A program made the position numbers and the translations under genes. Under the pieces are notes generated by a model. The model saw only the letters and a program-made list of their open reading frames with translations, was not told where the DNA came from and made no database searches. DNA of 64,000 bases from Roseivirga ehrenbergii (GTDB lineage: Bacteria; Bacteroidota; Bacteroidia; Cytophagales; Cyclobacteriaceae): positions 186,001 to 250,000 of the forward strand of contig NZ_LQZQ01000023.1 in the NCBI RefSeq assembly GCF_001593005.1, read 5' to 3'. Within the stretch, counting starts at the first letter, position 1; every line of letters starts with the position of its first letter. Below are positions 36,542 through 47,300 of the stretch, piece after piece.

Positions 36542-37249
36542 CTAGATTTGGCTATTTATTATTAGAACCAGCCCAATGGTGAGTGGGGTCAGTTCTGTGG
36601 CGCAAATGTACGAAAATATAAACAACTTGCTATGAGGCCTATCGTTGAGCATTCTCATGTAGATTAAAAACCCCCTATAATAGAAAAAGATAACCGATGC
36701 GGCCAATGCAAATTGGATCAAACGCTCTGGAAACACGATTGAAGAAAAGCTTACTAGGGTTAAAAAAAGAAGGACTATAAGAAAAAATACCAAGGAAGCA
36801 TTCACCATATCTACAAAATGACGAGCGATCGATCCGCGTAAATCAAATAATAATCCGAAACCTAAAATCAACAGAAACTTAACATACACCAACACATTGA
36901 GCGCTACAAAAAGACCTAACCATTGAATAATCGCGAGTCCAAAATGATCGACAATAAGTATTTCAGGCAGGCCCTTTTCCTTCCAAAGACCATTAGCAAT
37001 AAATAAAATTACAAAGGAAAGTGACAGCGAACTTAAGGCAGTAAAGTACAGGTGTTCCGAACTGAAAGGCCTCAGGTTACTGCCCAAATCTTCTCTCACC
37101 CTAAACCCAAACAGTTTGTTTGGGGCAATAATACCGGAAAACACTTTGGGGAAAACCGCTCTGGATATGGCATAGGTACAAAGCAAAATAATTGCAATAA
37201 CAATAAATGCATCTCTGCCTTCTGCCCTTACCAATTGCGTATAGATCAT
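36542..37249 (-). CDS. DUF4271-family integral membrane protein
   Basis: A 235-residue membrane protein with about seven predicted spans, of unknown function. Its order between a BamA-like gene and hemD just upstream of porP-gldKLMN is the context in which DUF4271 proteins are usually found, and the sequence (FVALNVLVYVKFLLILGFG; STRG-poor, hydrophobic throughout) fits that family. It has no catalytic motif that I recognise. Its ATG lies 3 bases after the stop of the BamA-like gene, and hemD follows after 19 bases, so the three are probably one transcript. A link to type IX secretion is possible by context only. Confidence 0.72.
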   Translation of the reverse strand: MIYTQLVRAEGRDAFIVIAIILLCTYAISRAVFPKVFSGIIAPNKLFGFRVREDLGSNLRPFSSEHLYFTALSSLSLSFVILFIANGLWKEKGLPEILIVDHFGLAIIQWLGLFVALNVLVYVKFLLILGFGLLFDLRGSIARHFVDMVNASLVFFLIVLLFLTLVSFSSIVFPERLIQFALAASVIFFYYRGFLIYMRMLNDRPHSKLFIFSYICATELTPLTIGLVLIINSQI

Positions 37250-37252
37250 GCG

Positions 37253-39004
37253 TTAAAATCTGGTTGTGTAACCAAAGTGTATTTTAGATTGATTGAAATT
37301 AAAACTGCCCGTGTTTTGCGAACTTCCTAAAGCATAAATAAAATTAAAAATACCCGAAGAAGTAGTAAAACTCAAACCTGCTCCTAAGCCTAAGGCCCAA
37401 TCCGATGTTGGAGAGGTTTTAAATTCTCCTCGTAAATAGGCCAAGTCTGAAAACAGCAACAAATATGAACTTTCGTCAAATAACAACCTACCTTCTAATG
37501 TAGCTAATGCATATTTTGTGGCAAAAAAGAAGTTCTCATTAAAACCTCTAATCGATTTGAGGCCTCCCAACCTAAAAGCATCATTTCTAAAAAGTTGGTC
37601 GTTGGCCTTTAGCCCTCCGCTCAGCTTGTTCACCAAAACAAAGTTATTTTTCAGTCTTAAGTAATTCTGAAAGTTAAGTCGAAAGGTGTATTGAAGAGTT
37701 TTAAGATCAACGCCATCATATACTTCTGTGGGTAAGCCAACATTTCGGCTAATTTTCTTATTTCCGGTAGAAGCCTCCAAACTAATCCCAGTGCCTTTTG
37801 AGATTAAAAACGGATCATCGAAGTTGTTCCATTCAAAGCCCATTCCGTAAGAAGTAAGGTCAAAATCGATCACAACTGGAAGTTCATTATTTGTAATTTT
37901 TGGCGTACCAATTAGGTCAGTGCCTTCGCTGCTCGAAAAAGCATTTAGAAAGCTATTTCCGCCAAGGTTATAACCAATTTTCAGGTCGAATATGCGCTTA
38001 GTGAACAATGTGTCTTGTTTCAGAAAATCCAATGCAAAATCAAAATTGAGCGGACTTCCCAGCACGTTGGGGTGTGCATATTGCAGATTGAGATTCTGAG
38101 TTTCTTCACTCAGTTTTTGCCAGTGCAAACCAATCTGCTTCCCCGAACCAAAAGGGTTCAACAAATCAATATCAACCTGCCCAGTAATCAGCAATCCATC
38201 TGATCGATTAGCATTAGGGAGGAAACCTATGATTCCATCGATTTGGTTTACAGGCCGTTTTTCTACCTTCAAATGCACAGTGGCTTCAGAGTTCTGAAAA
38301 GTTAAAGTGGACGCTTCACTCAGCCTTAGGTAAGGCAAATTGCGCAAACGCTGACCGAGATAATCAATCTTTCTTTGGTCATAAGGATTGCCTTGAACAA
38401 TGCCCAAGTAGTTTCCTAAAAAGCGGGCCTTGAGCGTAAAATCACTTTTTATATCTAAGCTATCGAAAAGAATGAGGGGCCCTAAATCTAAGTTCAGCGA
38501 AGCACCAATTTGATTTTCTTCTATTCTAAGCGAATCTAATTTTAGGCTCGCAAAGGGATAACCATTTCTTTCGGCATAAGACAAAAGCGATTTCTCCATT
38601 CGCGCTACTTGATTAAAACGAAACGGCTTTTCATCGAATTGGCTCTGCTTATATCCACTCCTTCTCAAAAGCGAATTTTCCACATTTCCAGGCGAAAGTT
38701 TCATCCAAGTAAATTTTTCGCCAATAGCTATTTTATAGCTAACCTGTTGCGAAGAACTGGTATGAGAAACAACATAAGCCAGCAAATAACCATCGGAATG
38801 TAAAGCGCTCACCAAGTTTTGCACAGCCCGCTGGGCACTTAAAGAATCTGCATGTTCTTTAGGGAAATTATATCTCTTAAGCACAGCACTTTCTTGTTCA
38901 GCCACCTCAATATTGAGCACATACTTTTCCTGCGCCTGAACAGAAAGGCATAAAAAACCATAAAGGAATAAGCAATAAATATACTTTAAGTATATCTTGG
39001 GCAT
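37253..39004 (-). CDS. BamA/TamA-like outer-membrane protein
   Basis: A 583-residue protein of the Omp85-like surface antigen type. A signal peptide (CLFLYGFLCLSVQAQ) precedes about 220 residues with POTRA-like repeats (LRIEENQIGASLNLDLGPLI; YDQRKIDYLGQRLRNLPYLRL). The 16-strand barrel follows, with FRLGGLKSIRGFNENFFFATKYALA holding the conserved RGF motif near residue 485 and a terminal aromatic, SKIHFGYTTRF. It is shorter than BamA and has fewer POTRA domains, so a TamA-like or Bacteroidota-specific assembly role is likelier. Its start codon is only 32 bases from that of the divergent hemW. Confidence 0.85.
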   Translation of the reverse strand: MPKIYLKYIYCLFLYGFLCLSVQAQEKYVLNIEVAEQESAVLKRYNFPKEHADSLSAQRAVQNLVSALHSDGYLLAYVVSHTSSSQQVSYKIAIGEKFTWMKLSPGNVENSLLRRSGYKQSQFDEKPFRFNQVARMEKSLLSYAERNGYPFASLKLDSLRIEENQIGASLNLDLGPLILFDSLDIKSDFTLKARFLGNYLGIVQGNPYDQRKIDYLGQRLRNLPYLRLSEASTLTFQNSEATVHLKVEKRPVNQIDGIIGFLPNANRSDGLLITGQVDIDLLNPFGSGKQIGLHWQKLSEETQNLNLQYAHPNVLGSPLNFDFALDFLKQDTLFTKRIFDLKIGYNLGGNSFLNAFSSSEGTDLIGTPKITNNELPVVIDFDLTSYGMGFEWNNFDDPFLISKGTGISLEASTGNKKISRNVGLPTEVYDGVDLKTLQYTFRLNFQNYLRLKNNFVLVNKLSGGLKANDQLFRNDAFRLGGLKSIRGFNENFFFATKYALATLEGRLLFDESSYLLLFSDLAYLRGEFKTSPTSDWALGLGAGLSFTTSSGIFNFIYALGSSQNTGSFNFNQSKIHFGYTTRF

Positions 39005-39036
39005 TCTGCGAATTTAAGCTTCAAATTAACGATTCT

Positions 39037-40176
39037 TTGGCCGGATTATATATTCATATTCCCTTTTGCAAAAAGGCTTGTCATTATTGCGATTTCCATT
39101 TTACCCAATCGCTTGGGCAAATGGACAGCATGGTCAATGCTATTTGTAAAGAACTGGAAATGCAAGCTGATTATTTGAATGGTGAAGCGATAAACACCAT
39201 CTATTTTGGAGGTGGTACTCCTTCATTAATGAGTGAAGATCAGCTGAAGCGAATCATGAAGCAGATTCAGCATACCTTTAATTTGGCCAGCAACCCTGAA
39301 ATTACGCTCGAAGCCAATCCAGACGACCTTGATGGCGACCAACTGAAATCGCTCTATGCTTCTGGCATTAATCGATTGAGTATGGGAATTCAATCTTTTC
39401 ATGAGCCGCATTTAAAATGGATGAACCGCCAACATACAGCCGAACAGGCAGAAATGTGCTTCTATAATGCGCGTAAGGCTGGTTTTGAAAACATTAGTGT
39501 GGATTTGATTTACGCCTTGCCTCATCACAACCATGAAATTTGGGAACGGGATTTAATGAAGGTAATCCACATGCGACCTGAACACATTTCTTCTTATTGC
39601 CTGACCATAGAACCTAAAACCGCCTTCGGCCATTTGGTTTCGAAAGGAAAAATGAAGGATGTGGAAGAAGAATACGCTGCACAACAATTTGAAATACTGA
39701 CCGAAACACTCGACCGCTACGGTTTTGAACAATATGAAATTTCAAATTTTGCCCAACCCGGTTACGAATCGCAGCACAACGGCAATTACTGGAAACAGGA
39801 AAAATATTTGGGAATCGGCCCTTCGGCACATTCATTCAATGGGCACTTTAAGCAAGCCAATGTTTCGAACAACGCCAAATACATCAAGGGGATTAATGAT
39901 GGCATTATTCCTTTTGAAAAAATTATTCTGACCAAAGAAGACCAAATCAACGAGTACATTCTTACCAGCCTAAGAACCAAATGGGGTTGTGATACGGAAT
40001 GGCTCAAACAAAAGCACAAAGTTGATTTATTGAAAATGCACGAAGATTACCTCATGCGGATTGACTACAAAGGCATGATTCAGGTAGAAGAAGGCTGCAT
40101 TACACTTACCAATAACGGAAAGCTTCTGGCCGATAAGATTGCCTCCGATTTATTCGTTTATAGCGAAGAGGATTGA
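39037..40176 (+). CDS. hemW: HemW-family radical SAM protein (haem chaperone)
   Basis: HemW proteins, formerly annotated as oxygen-independent coproporphyrinogen oxidases, bind a 4Fe-4S cluster and haem and deliver haem to membrane proteins. The 379 residues open with AGLYIHIPFCKKACHYCDFHF, giving the CxxxCxxC cluster site (Cys11, Cys15, Cys18) and the Phe after it that distinguishes HemW from true HemN. SAM-binding parts include TIYFGGGTPSLM and SMGIQSFHEPHLKWMNRQHT. The start is TTG at 39037; the protein aligns with the family from its first residue, so this start is likely correct despite the rare codon. Confidence 0.93.
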   Translation: MAGLYIHIPFCKKACHYCDFHFTQSLGQMDSMVNAICKELEMQADYLNGEAINTIYFGGGTPSLMSEDQLKRIMKQIQHTFNLASNPEITLEANPDDLDGDQLKSLYASGINRLSMGIQSFHEPHLKWMNRQHTAEQAEMCFYNARKAGFENISVDLIYALPHHNHEIWERDLMKVIHMRPEHISSYCLTIEPKTAFGHLVSKGKMKDVEEEYAAQQFEILTETLDRYGFEQYEISNFAQPGYESQHNGNYWKQEKYLGIGPSAHSFNGHFKQANVSNNAKYIKGINDGIIPFEKIILTKEDQINEYILTSLRTKWGCDTEWLKQKHKVDLLKMHEDYLMRIDYKGMIQVEEGCITLTNNGKLLADKIASDLFVYSEED

Positions 40177-40273
40177 CACTCAATTGTGGATAACCGTCTT
40201 GATAAGTAAATCCTGTGCTTAATCAAAAACGACCCTGCCAAATCCTTACTTTTACAATTCGAACGAAATAATA

Positions 40274-40588
40274 GTGAACAAAAGACCTTACCCCAACAAT
40301 AGAAAAGGACAACCAGAAAGCATTGGTGATGCCGTGAAAGATATGTTGAAGTCATTCAACATTGAGCAGAAATTTCACGAAACCAACCTGATCAATTCTT
40401 GGGAGCAAGTAATGGGCGTGGCCATTGCCAAACGCACCAGCAAAATTTACATTAAGGACAAAAAACTTTACGTTCACCTCACTTCTGCCCCCTTACGCCA
40501 CGAACTGAACATGTCTAAAAACAAGATTTTAGTTTTACTGGCCAAAGAATTTGGAAGTCCTATCGTGAATGATGTAGTGCTGTTATAA
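40274..40588 (+). CDS. DUF721-family protein
   Basis: A 104-residue basic protein of the DUF721 (DciA-like) family. The features are IGDAVKDMLKSFNIEQKFHETNLINSW-type spacing and the WEQVMGVAIAKRTSKIYIKDKKLYVHL core ending in LRHELNMSKNKIL. DciA in other phyla loads the replicative helicase DnaB; whether this Bacteroidota form does so is unknown. The start is GTG at 40274, 98 bases after hemW. No ATG is present at a suitable place. Confidence 0.85.
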   Translation: MNKRPYPNNRKGQPESIGDAVKDMLKSFNIEQKFHETNLINSWEQVMGVAIAKRTSKIYIKDKKLYVHLTSAPLRHELNMSKNKILVLLAKEFGSPIVNDVVLL

Positions 40589-40605
40589 GCATACAAAAGC
40601 GAAAA

Positions 40606-40624
40606 GGCCGACAATTTGCCGGCC
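40606..40624 (-). terminator. Terminator of the M16 peptidase gene
   Basis: GGCCG (40606-40610) pairs with CGGCC (40620-40624). On the minus strand the stem is followed by TTTTCGCTTTTG. It lies between the convergent DUF721 and M16 peptidase stops, 25 bases beyond the latter. Confidence 0.65.
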
Positions 40625-40648
40625 CCTTCTATTCAACTTCAACTTTCC

Positions 40649-43501
40649 TTAATTCTTCTTGATTTCCTGCTTCAAGTTGGCGTCACCTTTATAACCATCA
40701 GGAAGCTTGGTAATTCTAATTATATTCTCGCCTGTTAAGTATTGATTTACGGCCCCAACCACTTTTTCTTTAGTAATGGCCTTTGCACGTTCATTTGATT
40801 TCAAGATTTCTTCAAAGCCGTCTCCAGATTTAGAATAGCTTTTTATCATTCCCTGCCAGTAGGCATTTGTTTTAATTTGCTCATCATAATTCTGCATGCG
40901 GGCTGTAATCACTTTCTGTAAGTCTTCATCCGTAAATTCACCTTTTTTGAGTTTCTCTAATTCCTTCATAGCTGCTTCTGCCAAAGCATCGGCATTATCG
41001 GGCTTACAAGGGAATGAAATTGTAAACGTGAATCTTTCCGTTGGGCTTTCGCTCAAAGAGGCCTGAGCACTTACGCCATAAACCCCACCTAACTCTTCTC
41101 TAAGTGTTTCAATCATTTTATTGGTCAAAACACTGGCAGCAGCATTCATCAGTCCATTGTTTTCTAAAGTGTAGTCATAATCTCCACTCAAAGTAATGGT
41201 CACCACACTTTTGTCGTCTACTCCAGCATAAACGCTTTGAGTAATTACCCCAGGCACCGGGTTTAAATTAATGTCTTTGTTGGTTTCATCTTTACTCGAT
41301 GCTGGCAAACTAGCGATGTATTGCTCCAATAGTGGTTTAAAGGTCTTCATGTCTATATTTCCTACGAATACAAAATTGAAGTCACCAGCATTGGCAAAGC
41401 GTTCTTTATAAATCTCCGTTACTCTTTTCAGCGAAATTTGATCCATTTCTTCTGCAGTCGGAAGCCCTCTTGCCCAAGGGTTATCTCCATACATAATTTT
41501 CATGGATTCAATTTGATATTTAATATCTGGGCTAGAACCAAAATTGGCATAAAGAGTCTTCATTCTGGTGAGCCAGCTTTTGAAAGCTTGTTCATCATGG
41601 CGCACTGTAGTAAACTTTAAATGCACCATTTGGAAAAATGTCTCTAAATCCTTTAAGCTTGAAAAGCCCGACATGCTCTCTTCAAATTGGCCTATACTTG
41701 CACTTACGGCTGCGGTTTTTCCTGTCATGAATTTACCCAAATCAACTTGGCTGAATTCTCCAAGCCCCATCTGTCCTACAATCTCGCTTGCATTAGTAAC
41801 ATTCATGTATTCATCAACCGAATATAGAGATGCGCCACCGTCACTATAAGCGCTCATTCGCACCTCATCATTTTTGAAGTCAGTTGGTTTTACATAAACT
41901 GTTGCTCCATTCGAAAGCATAAGCTCAGTAATTCCCGTTGCTTCATTGGTACTTTCGCTTATGATTTTTCCGGCCTTTGGTGCCGAAGTCATTAAAGAAG
42001 TTGCCAATTTTTCTTCTGCATAAGGAGTAATCGTTTGATCACTTCTAACATCCGTCATAATTGACTTCAGCTCGTCTTCAGAAGGAATATTCGATTCTTG
42101 ATCTGTTTTTGCCGTGATAATAATGGTTTGGTTGTCTTCTGTAATCCAGCCTTTAACCAATTCGTTGATTTCTTCAACCGTGATGGTTGGAAGCAATTGG
42201 CTCATCAATTCCAGTTCTTGTTTTTCGCTTAATAGTGTTCCTCCATTCAAGAAATGTTGAACATAAGTGTTAACCAAACTCCCTGATTGGGCTTTGTCTG
42301 CTTCTTTCGCTCTTCTATCATAAGCATTAAGGTAAAGTGCTTTTACTCTTTCAAGCTCACCATTGGTAAAGCCATATCTTCTCACCCTTTCATTCTCTAC
42401 CATTGCGGCTTTTAAGCCCTCTTTAAACATGCCGTCTTTTACATTCACTACAATGCTATATTCCTTTTTGTACTTGCCTAAAGAAGCGCCATATCCGCTA
42501 AAGCTGAATAAGTAGGGAGGGTTCTCAGTCTGTACTTTTTCGCCCAATCGTTGGTTAATCATTTGACCGTATAAGCCTGTTAAAAGACCTTTTCTAAAAT
42601 CATTTAGGGTGTTTTCTGGCTTTTGTGTTCCAGGCGTAATAAAGCCCACGGCAATTGAACTTCCTGTGGCTTCATCATCGGTTGCCACAGCAATGCGGGT
42701 TCCTTTAAAAGGAGGTAAATCGTAATACTTTCTCTCTTTTGGTTTTTTAGGGTTCTTAATCGATCCAAAATAAGATTTGATTTTTGCCTCCATTTCTGCT
42801 GGTTCAAAATCACCAACAGCAATAATTGCCATTAAATCTGGTCGGTACCAGTCTGCATAAAACCTTTTAGCCGCTTCATATTTAAAGTTCTGTAATACGG
42901 TCTCTTTACCAATCGGCAATCGTTCGGCATATCTAGAGCCCTGAAGCACCACTGGCCAAGTTTCTTCTCTCATTCTTTGCGCTGCACCTCGTCCGAGCCT
43001 CCACTCTTCCATCACCACACCTCTTTCTTTGTCTATTTCCTCGTTGTCGAAAGTGGCATTATGCGCCCAATCACTCAACACAGTCAAAGCTTTATCAACA
43101 TTCTCTTTGTCTTCTGTAGGAATTGGTAGAAAGTACACCGTTTCATCAAAACTGGTGTAGGCATTCAAATCGCCTCCAAACTCTAGACCCATTTTCTGAA
43201 GAAAACTAATCAGCTCGTTTTTCTCAAAGTTCTTTGTGCCGTTAAATAGCATATGCTCCGTAAAGTGAGCCAAGCCCTGTTGGTCGTCATCTTCTAAAAT
43301 GGAACCCGCATTTATGGCAAGCCTGAATTCAATCCGGTTCTCGGGCTTAGCATTTTGCTTTAAATAATAAGTGAAGCCATTATCTAATTTGCCAACCTTA
43401 ACAGAGGGATCTGTTGGAAGTTCTTGAAGAGCAAGTGATGATAAAGGCAGAAGGAGTAGTAGCACTGCCCAAATACTGAGTTTAAGAAGTCGATGTGTCA
43501 T
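40649..43501 (-). CDS. M16-family zinc metallopeptidase, exported
   Basis: A 950-residue pitrilysin-type peptidase with two homologous halves. A signal peptide (LSIWAVLLLLLPLSSLA) suggests export to the periplasm. The inverted zinc motif HFTEH is at residues 79-83, with the third ligand Glu in ERGVVMEEWRLG about 75 residues later, so the N-terminal half should be active. The second half (from about 490) has lost the motif and, as in relatives, serves as the closing half of the chamber. The gene is single, with a terminator downstream and an AT-rich 259-base gap upstream that separates it from lspA. Confidence 0.93.
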   Translation of the reverse strand: MTHRLLKLSIWAVLLLLLPLSSLALQELPTDPSVKVGKLDNGFTYYLKQNAKPENRIEFRLAINAGSILEDDDQQGLAHFTEHMLFNGTKNFEKNELISFLQKMGLEFGGDLNAYTSFDETVYFLPIPTEDKENVDKALTVLSDWAHNATFDNEEIDKERGVVMEEWRLGRGAAQRMREETWPVVLQGSRYAERLPIGKETVLQNFKYEAAKRFYADWYRPDLMAIIAVGDFEPAEMEAKIKSYFGSIKNPKKPKERKYYDLPPFKGTRIAVATDDEATGSSIAVGFITPGTQKPENTLNDFRKGLLTGLYGQMINQRLGEKVQTENPPYLFSFSGYGASLGKYKKEYSIVVNVKDGMFKEGLKAAMVENERVRRYGFTNGELERVKALYLNAYDRRAKEADKAQSGSLVNTYVQHFLNGGTLLSEKQELELMSQLLPTITVEEINELVKGWITEDNQTIIITAKTDQESNIPSEDELKSIMTDVRSDQTITPYAEEKLATSLMTSAPKAGKIISESTNEATGITELMLSNGATVYVKPTDFKNDEVRMSAYSDGGASLYSVDEYMNVTNASEIVGQMGLGEFSQVDLGKFMTGKTAAVSASIGQFEESMSGFSSLKDLETFFQMVHLKFTTVRHDEQAFKSWLTRMKTLYANFGSSPDIKYQIESMKIMYGDNPWARGLPTAEEMDQISLKRVTEIYKERFANAGDFNFVFVGNIDMKTFKPLLEQYIASLPASSKDETNKDINLNPVPGVITQSVYAGVDDKSVVTITLSGDYDYTLENNGLMNAAASVLTNKMIETLREELGGVYGVSAQASLSESPTERFTFTISFPCKPDNADALAEAAMKELEKLKKGEFTDEDLQKVITARMQNYDEQIKTNAYWQGMIKSYSKSGDGFEEILKSNERAKAITKEKVVGAVNQYLTGENIIRITKLPDGYKGDANLKQEIKKN

Positions 43502-43760
43502 GTTTGATAATTTAAACTATTCGATTAGTTAAATATAGAATTTATAATTAATATAATAAATGATTATATATAATTTTTAGAATGCTTATTTCACTCTCTA
43601 ACTAAGATAGAGACTATGAAAAAGAGAAATATAGCCCTCTAACAAAAGCTTAAATTAATATCCAAAAATCAATAGCACGGAAATAAATGATTAACACCTC
43701 AATATCATGGATAAACAACACATATTGAAGCCTGAAAATTTGATTAGAAGGAATAGCTAA

Positions 43761-44366
43761 TCAGAGCTCTTGAGGTTGGCTCTTCCCAAAAAACCGCTTC
43801 TGAAAAACAAGGAGCAAGGCAATTCCTAAGAAAATACAGACATCGGCTACATTGAAAATAGGCCAAAGGGCAATGTATTTTCCTCCCCAAAATGGAACCC
43901 AATCCGCAATATATCCCTCCCAAACATCGAGGTAGAACATATCTACTACTTTCCCATGAAACCAAGGGGTAACGGCATCGTAAGGAGCATTGTTTAAATA
44001 AACTCCATAAAAAATACTGTCGATTACATTGCCCATAGCTCCCCCTAAAATAAGGGCAATGGTCCAAAGTAAGCCGGGGTGAAGGTTTCTCTTAGCAAGT
44101 TTGTATAGGTAAATGGCAATAAATGTTATGGCAACCATTCGGAAAGCAGTAAGCCCTAGTTTTCCCCATTCCGAACCAAACCGAAGGCCAAAAGCCATAC
44201 CTTCGTTTAAGATATAATGCAGCTTAAACCAGTCACCAAATACTTTGATCTCCCCATTTTGGCCGAAAACCATTTTAAAATGTACCAGAAGTTTTACCGT
44301 CTGGTCGATGGCGATTACCGCCAAAGTGAGGAGATAGTATTTATAGTGCCTGAACTGCGCAGCCAT
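43761..44366 (-). CDS. lspA: LspA, lipoprotein signal peptidase II
   Basis: LspA cleaves prolipoprotein signal peptides after lipid attachment in the inner membrane. The 201 residues form four membrane helices. The two catalytic aspartates are visible in GGAMGNVIDSIFYG and in WPIFNVADVCIFLGIALLL. A periplasmic loop (PWFHGKVVDMFYLDVWEGYI) is longer than in proteobacterial LspA, as usual in this phylum. Its ATG shares a base with the ileS stop (TAATG). Many Bacteroidota place a dksA/traR-type gene between ileS and lspA; none is present here. Confidence 0.96.
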   Translation of the reverse strand: MAAQFRHYKYYLLTLAVIAIDQTVKLLVHFKMVFGQNGEIKVFGDWFKLHYILNEGMAFGLRFGSEWGKLGLTAFRMVAITFIAIYLYKLAKRNLHPGLLWTIALILGGAMGNVIDSIFYGVYLNNAPYDAVTPWFHGKVVDMFYLDVWEGYIADWVPFWGGKYIALWPIFNVADVCIFLGIALLLVFQKRFFGKSQPQEL

Positions 44367-47300
44367 TAGCCTACTGCTATTTTCACTTCAAGCATCCACT
44401 CGTCAATTTCAACACTTTGTGACTCTGAAAGAGACTCCACAATGGTTAAACTCAAAGCCTGCGTTTCTTCACAAACGTAAGTTGCATTGGCTGTTAAAGC
44501 TTCGTTGATCAAAGCTTCGTTTTTGGCCACTTGAATGTTGATTTTATCCTGAACATCAAGCCCCATGTCTTTTCGCAAATTCTGAATTCGGTTTACAAAA
44601 TCACGGGCAATACCTTCGGCACGAAGCTCATCTGTAATCGAAATGTCTAACGCCACGGTTACCTTGCCTTCAGAAGCTACTGACCAGCCCGGAATATCTT
44701 CGCTAGAGATTTCTACATCTTCCAACAAAAGCGAAGCTGGCTCGCCTTCAAGCGAAATATTTATAGATCCATTCTTTTCGATTTCAGCAATTTCAGTTTT
44801 CGTCCATTGGCCAATCGCCGCAGCCACTAACTTCATTTGAGGACCGAATTTTTTACCCAAGGTGCGGAAGTTCGGTTTTACTTTCTTCACCAAAATGCCC
44901 GAAGCATCATCGATATATTCTACTGCCTTTACATTGACTTCAGTCATGATCAAATCCTGAACCGCCTCAATGTATTGCTTAGTTTTTTCGTCTAAAACAG
45001 GCACCATCACTTTGGTCAAAGGCTGACGCACTTTGATTTTTTCCTTCTTACGAATAGAGTGTGTTAACGAAGAAATGGTTTGCGCCAAAATCATTTGGGC
45101 CTCCAAATCTTTATTAATGAACGCGTCATTCGCTACAGGGAAATCGGAAAGATGAACCGACTCGAAGTTCTCTTTACCAGACACTGCATTCAAATCTTGA
45201 TATAAGCGATCCATGTAGAACGGAGCCACAGGAGCCGCCAATTTCGCTACACTCACCAAGCAAGTATATAAAGTTTGGTAAGCCGCTTTTTTGCCTTGGT
45301 CATAATCGCCTTTCCAGAAACGTTTTCTGTTCAAGCGTACATACCAGTTACTCACTTCATCGGTCACAAAATCCATAATCGCTCGTGATGCGCGAGTTGG
45401 CTCATAATCGTTATAGGCTTGGTCTACTTCTTTGATCAAACTGTTCAATCGAGATAAAATCCAACGGTCGCTTTCTGGCCTTTCATTCAAAGGAATTTCA
45501 GCATCCTCGAAAGTGAAACCATCTAAATTGGCATAAAGCGCAAAGAAAGCATAGGTGTTCTGAAGCGTTCCGAAGAACCTTCTCTGTACTTCGCCTACAC
45601 CTTCAATATTGAATTTGAGGTTGTCCCAAGGGTTGGCATTTGAAATCATATACCAACGTGTGGCATCTGGGCCAAAGTTACTTATGGTTTCAAACGGGTT
45701 AATGGCATTGCCCAACCTTTTCGACATTTTATTGCCGTTCTTGTCCAGCACCAAACCGTTGGCGATTACATTCTTAAAAGCCACTTTATCTTCTAGCATT
45801 ACTGCCAAAGCATGAAGCGTAAAGAACCATCCACGGGTTTGGTCTACGCCTTCTGCAATAAAGTCTGCTGGGAAATTCGATTCGAAAATTTCTTTGTTCT
45901 CAAACGGGTAATGCCACTGCGCATAAGGCATGGCACCCGAATCGAACCAAACATCGATAAGGTCGGCTTCGCGGGTCATTTTCTGACCTGTCTCACTTAC
46001 CAAATACACATCGTCTACATAAGGGCGGTGTAAATCGAAGTCTTCGCCAATGCTTTCGGTCATAAAACCAGCCGCAATTGATTTCTCAACTTCTGCTTTC
46101 AGCTCGGCCAGTGAACCGATGCATTTCTGCTCTTTTTTATCTTCCGAAACCCAAATTGGTAGTGGCGTTCCCCAATAGCGCGAGCGGCTCAGGTTCCAGT
46201 CTACCAAGTTTTCTAACCAGTTGCCAAAGCGGCCTTCACCTGTTGAAGCAGGTTTCCAGTTGATTGTTTTATTCAGCGCTACAAGTTGCTCTTTGTAAGC
46301 CGTAGTTTTAATGAACCAAGAATCTAGCGGATAGTATAAAATCGGCTTGTCGGTTCGCCAGCAATGCGGATAAGAGTGCTCGTATTTTTCTACTTTAAAA
46401 GCCCTGTTTTCTTCTTTCAGTTTGATCGAAATCAAAACATCGAGCGATTTTTCAGGACGCTCTTCGTCTGAATAATATTCGTTCTTTACGTACATGCCAG
46501 CAAAATCCGTGATCTCTTTCACGTACTTTCCTTGCTTGTCTACAATCGGAACGTTCTTGCCTTCTTCATCTTTTACGAAAACGCCCGGCATGTCATTCAT
46601 TACCGAAACACGGTAATCGTCTGCACCAAATGTTTTTGAAATGTGCACGATACCCGTACCGTCTTCAGTAGTGACAAAATCACCAACAACAACGGTGCAG
46701 CCTGGCTTTTCTAACGGAATATAAGGCATCAGTTGCTCGTAGCTTTTGCCTGCCAAGTCGCGGCCTTTGAAGCTTTCTAACACCTCAAAAGGAATTAACT
46801 TATCGCCTGCTTTATAGTCTTCAAGCTTAATATCTTTCGCTTTTTCATTGAAATATGAAGAAAGGCGGTCTTTGGCCAAAATCACATTGATAGGCTCAAA
46901 AGTGTATTGGTTGAAGGTTTTCACCTTTACGTATTCAATACCAGCCCCAACGGCCAAACCGTTGTTGGCAGGCAATGTCCATGGCGTAGTCGTCCAAGCC
47001 AAAAAGAAGTCGTTTTCGGTACCTTCTACCTTAAACATGGCCGTCATCGATGTGTCTTTCACATCCTGATAAGTGCCCGGTTGGTTTAGTTCGTGCGAAC
47101 TCAAACCTGTACCTGCCGCAGGTGAATAAGGCTGAATGGTGTAGCCTTTGTAAAGTAAATCTTTATCGTAAAGTCGTTTTAAAAGCGACCAAAGCGTTTC
47201 AATATAATCGGTTTCGAAAGTGATGTATGGGTTGTCGAGGTCTACCCAATAACCCATTTTCTCGGTAAGGTCATCCCACTCATCTTTGAATTTCATTACT

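Noticed and set aside
43502-43760. AT-rich 259-base gap between the M16 peptidase and lspA genes
   Set aside because: No small gene, RNA or repeat could be supported; it probably just holds the peptidase promoter.
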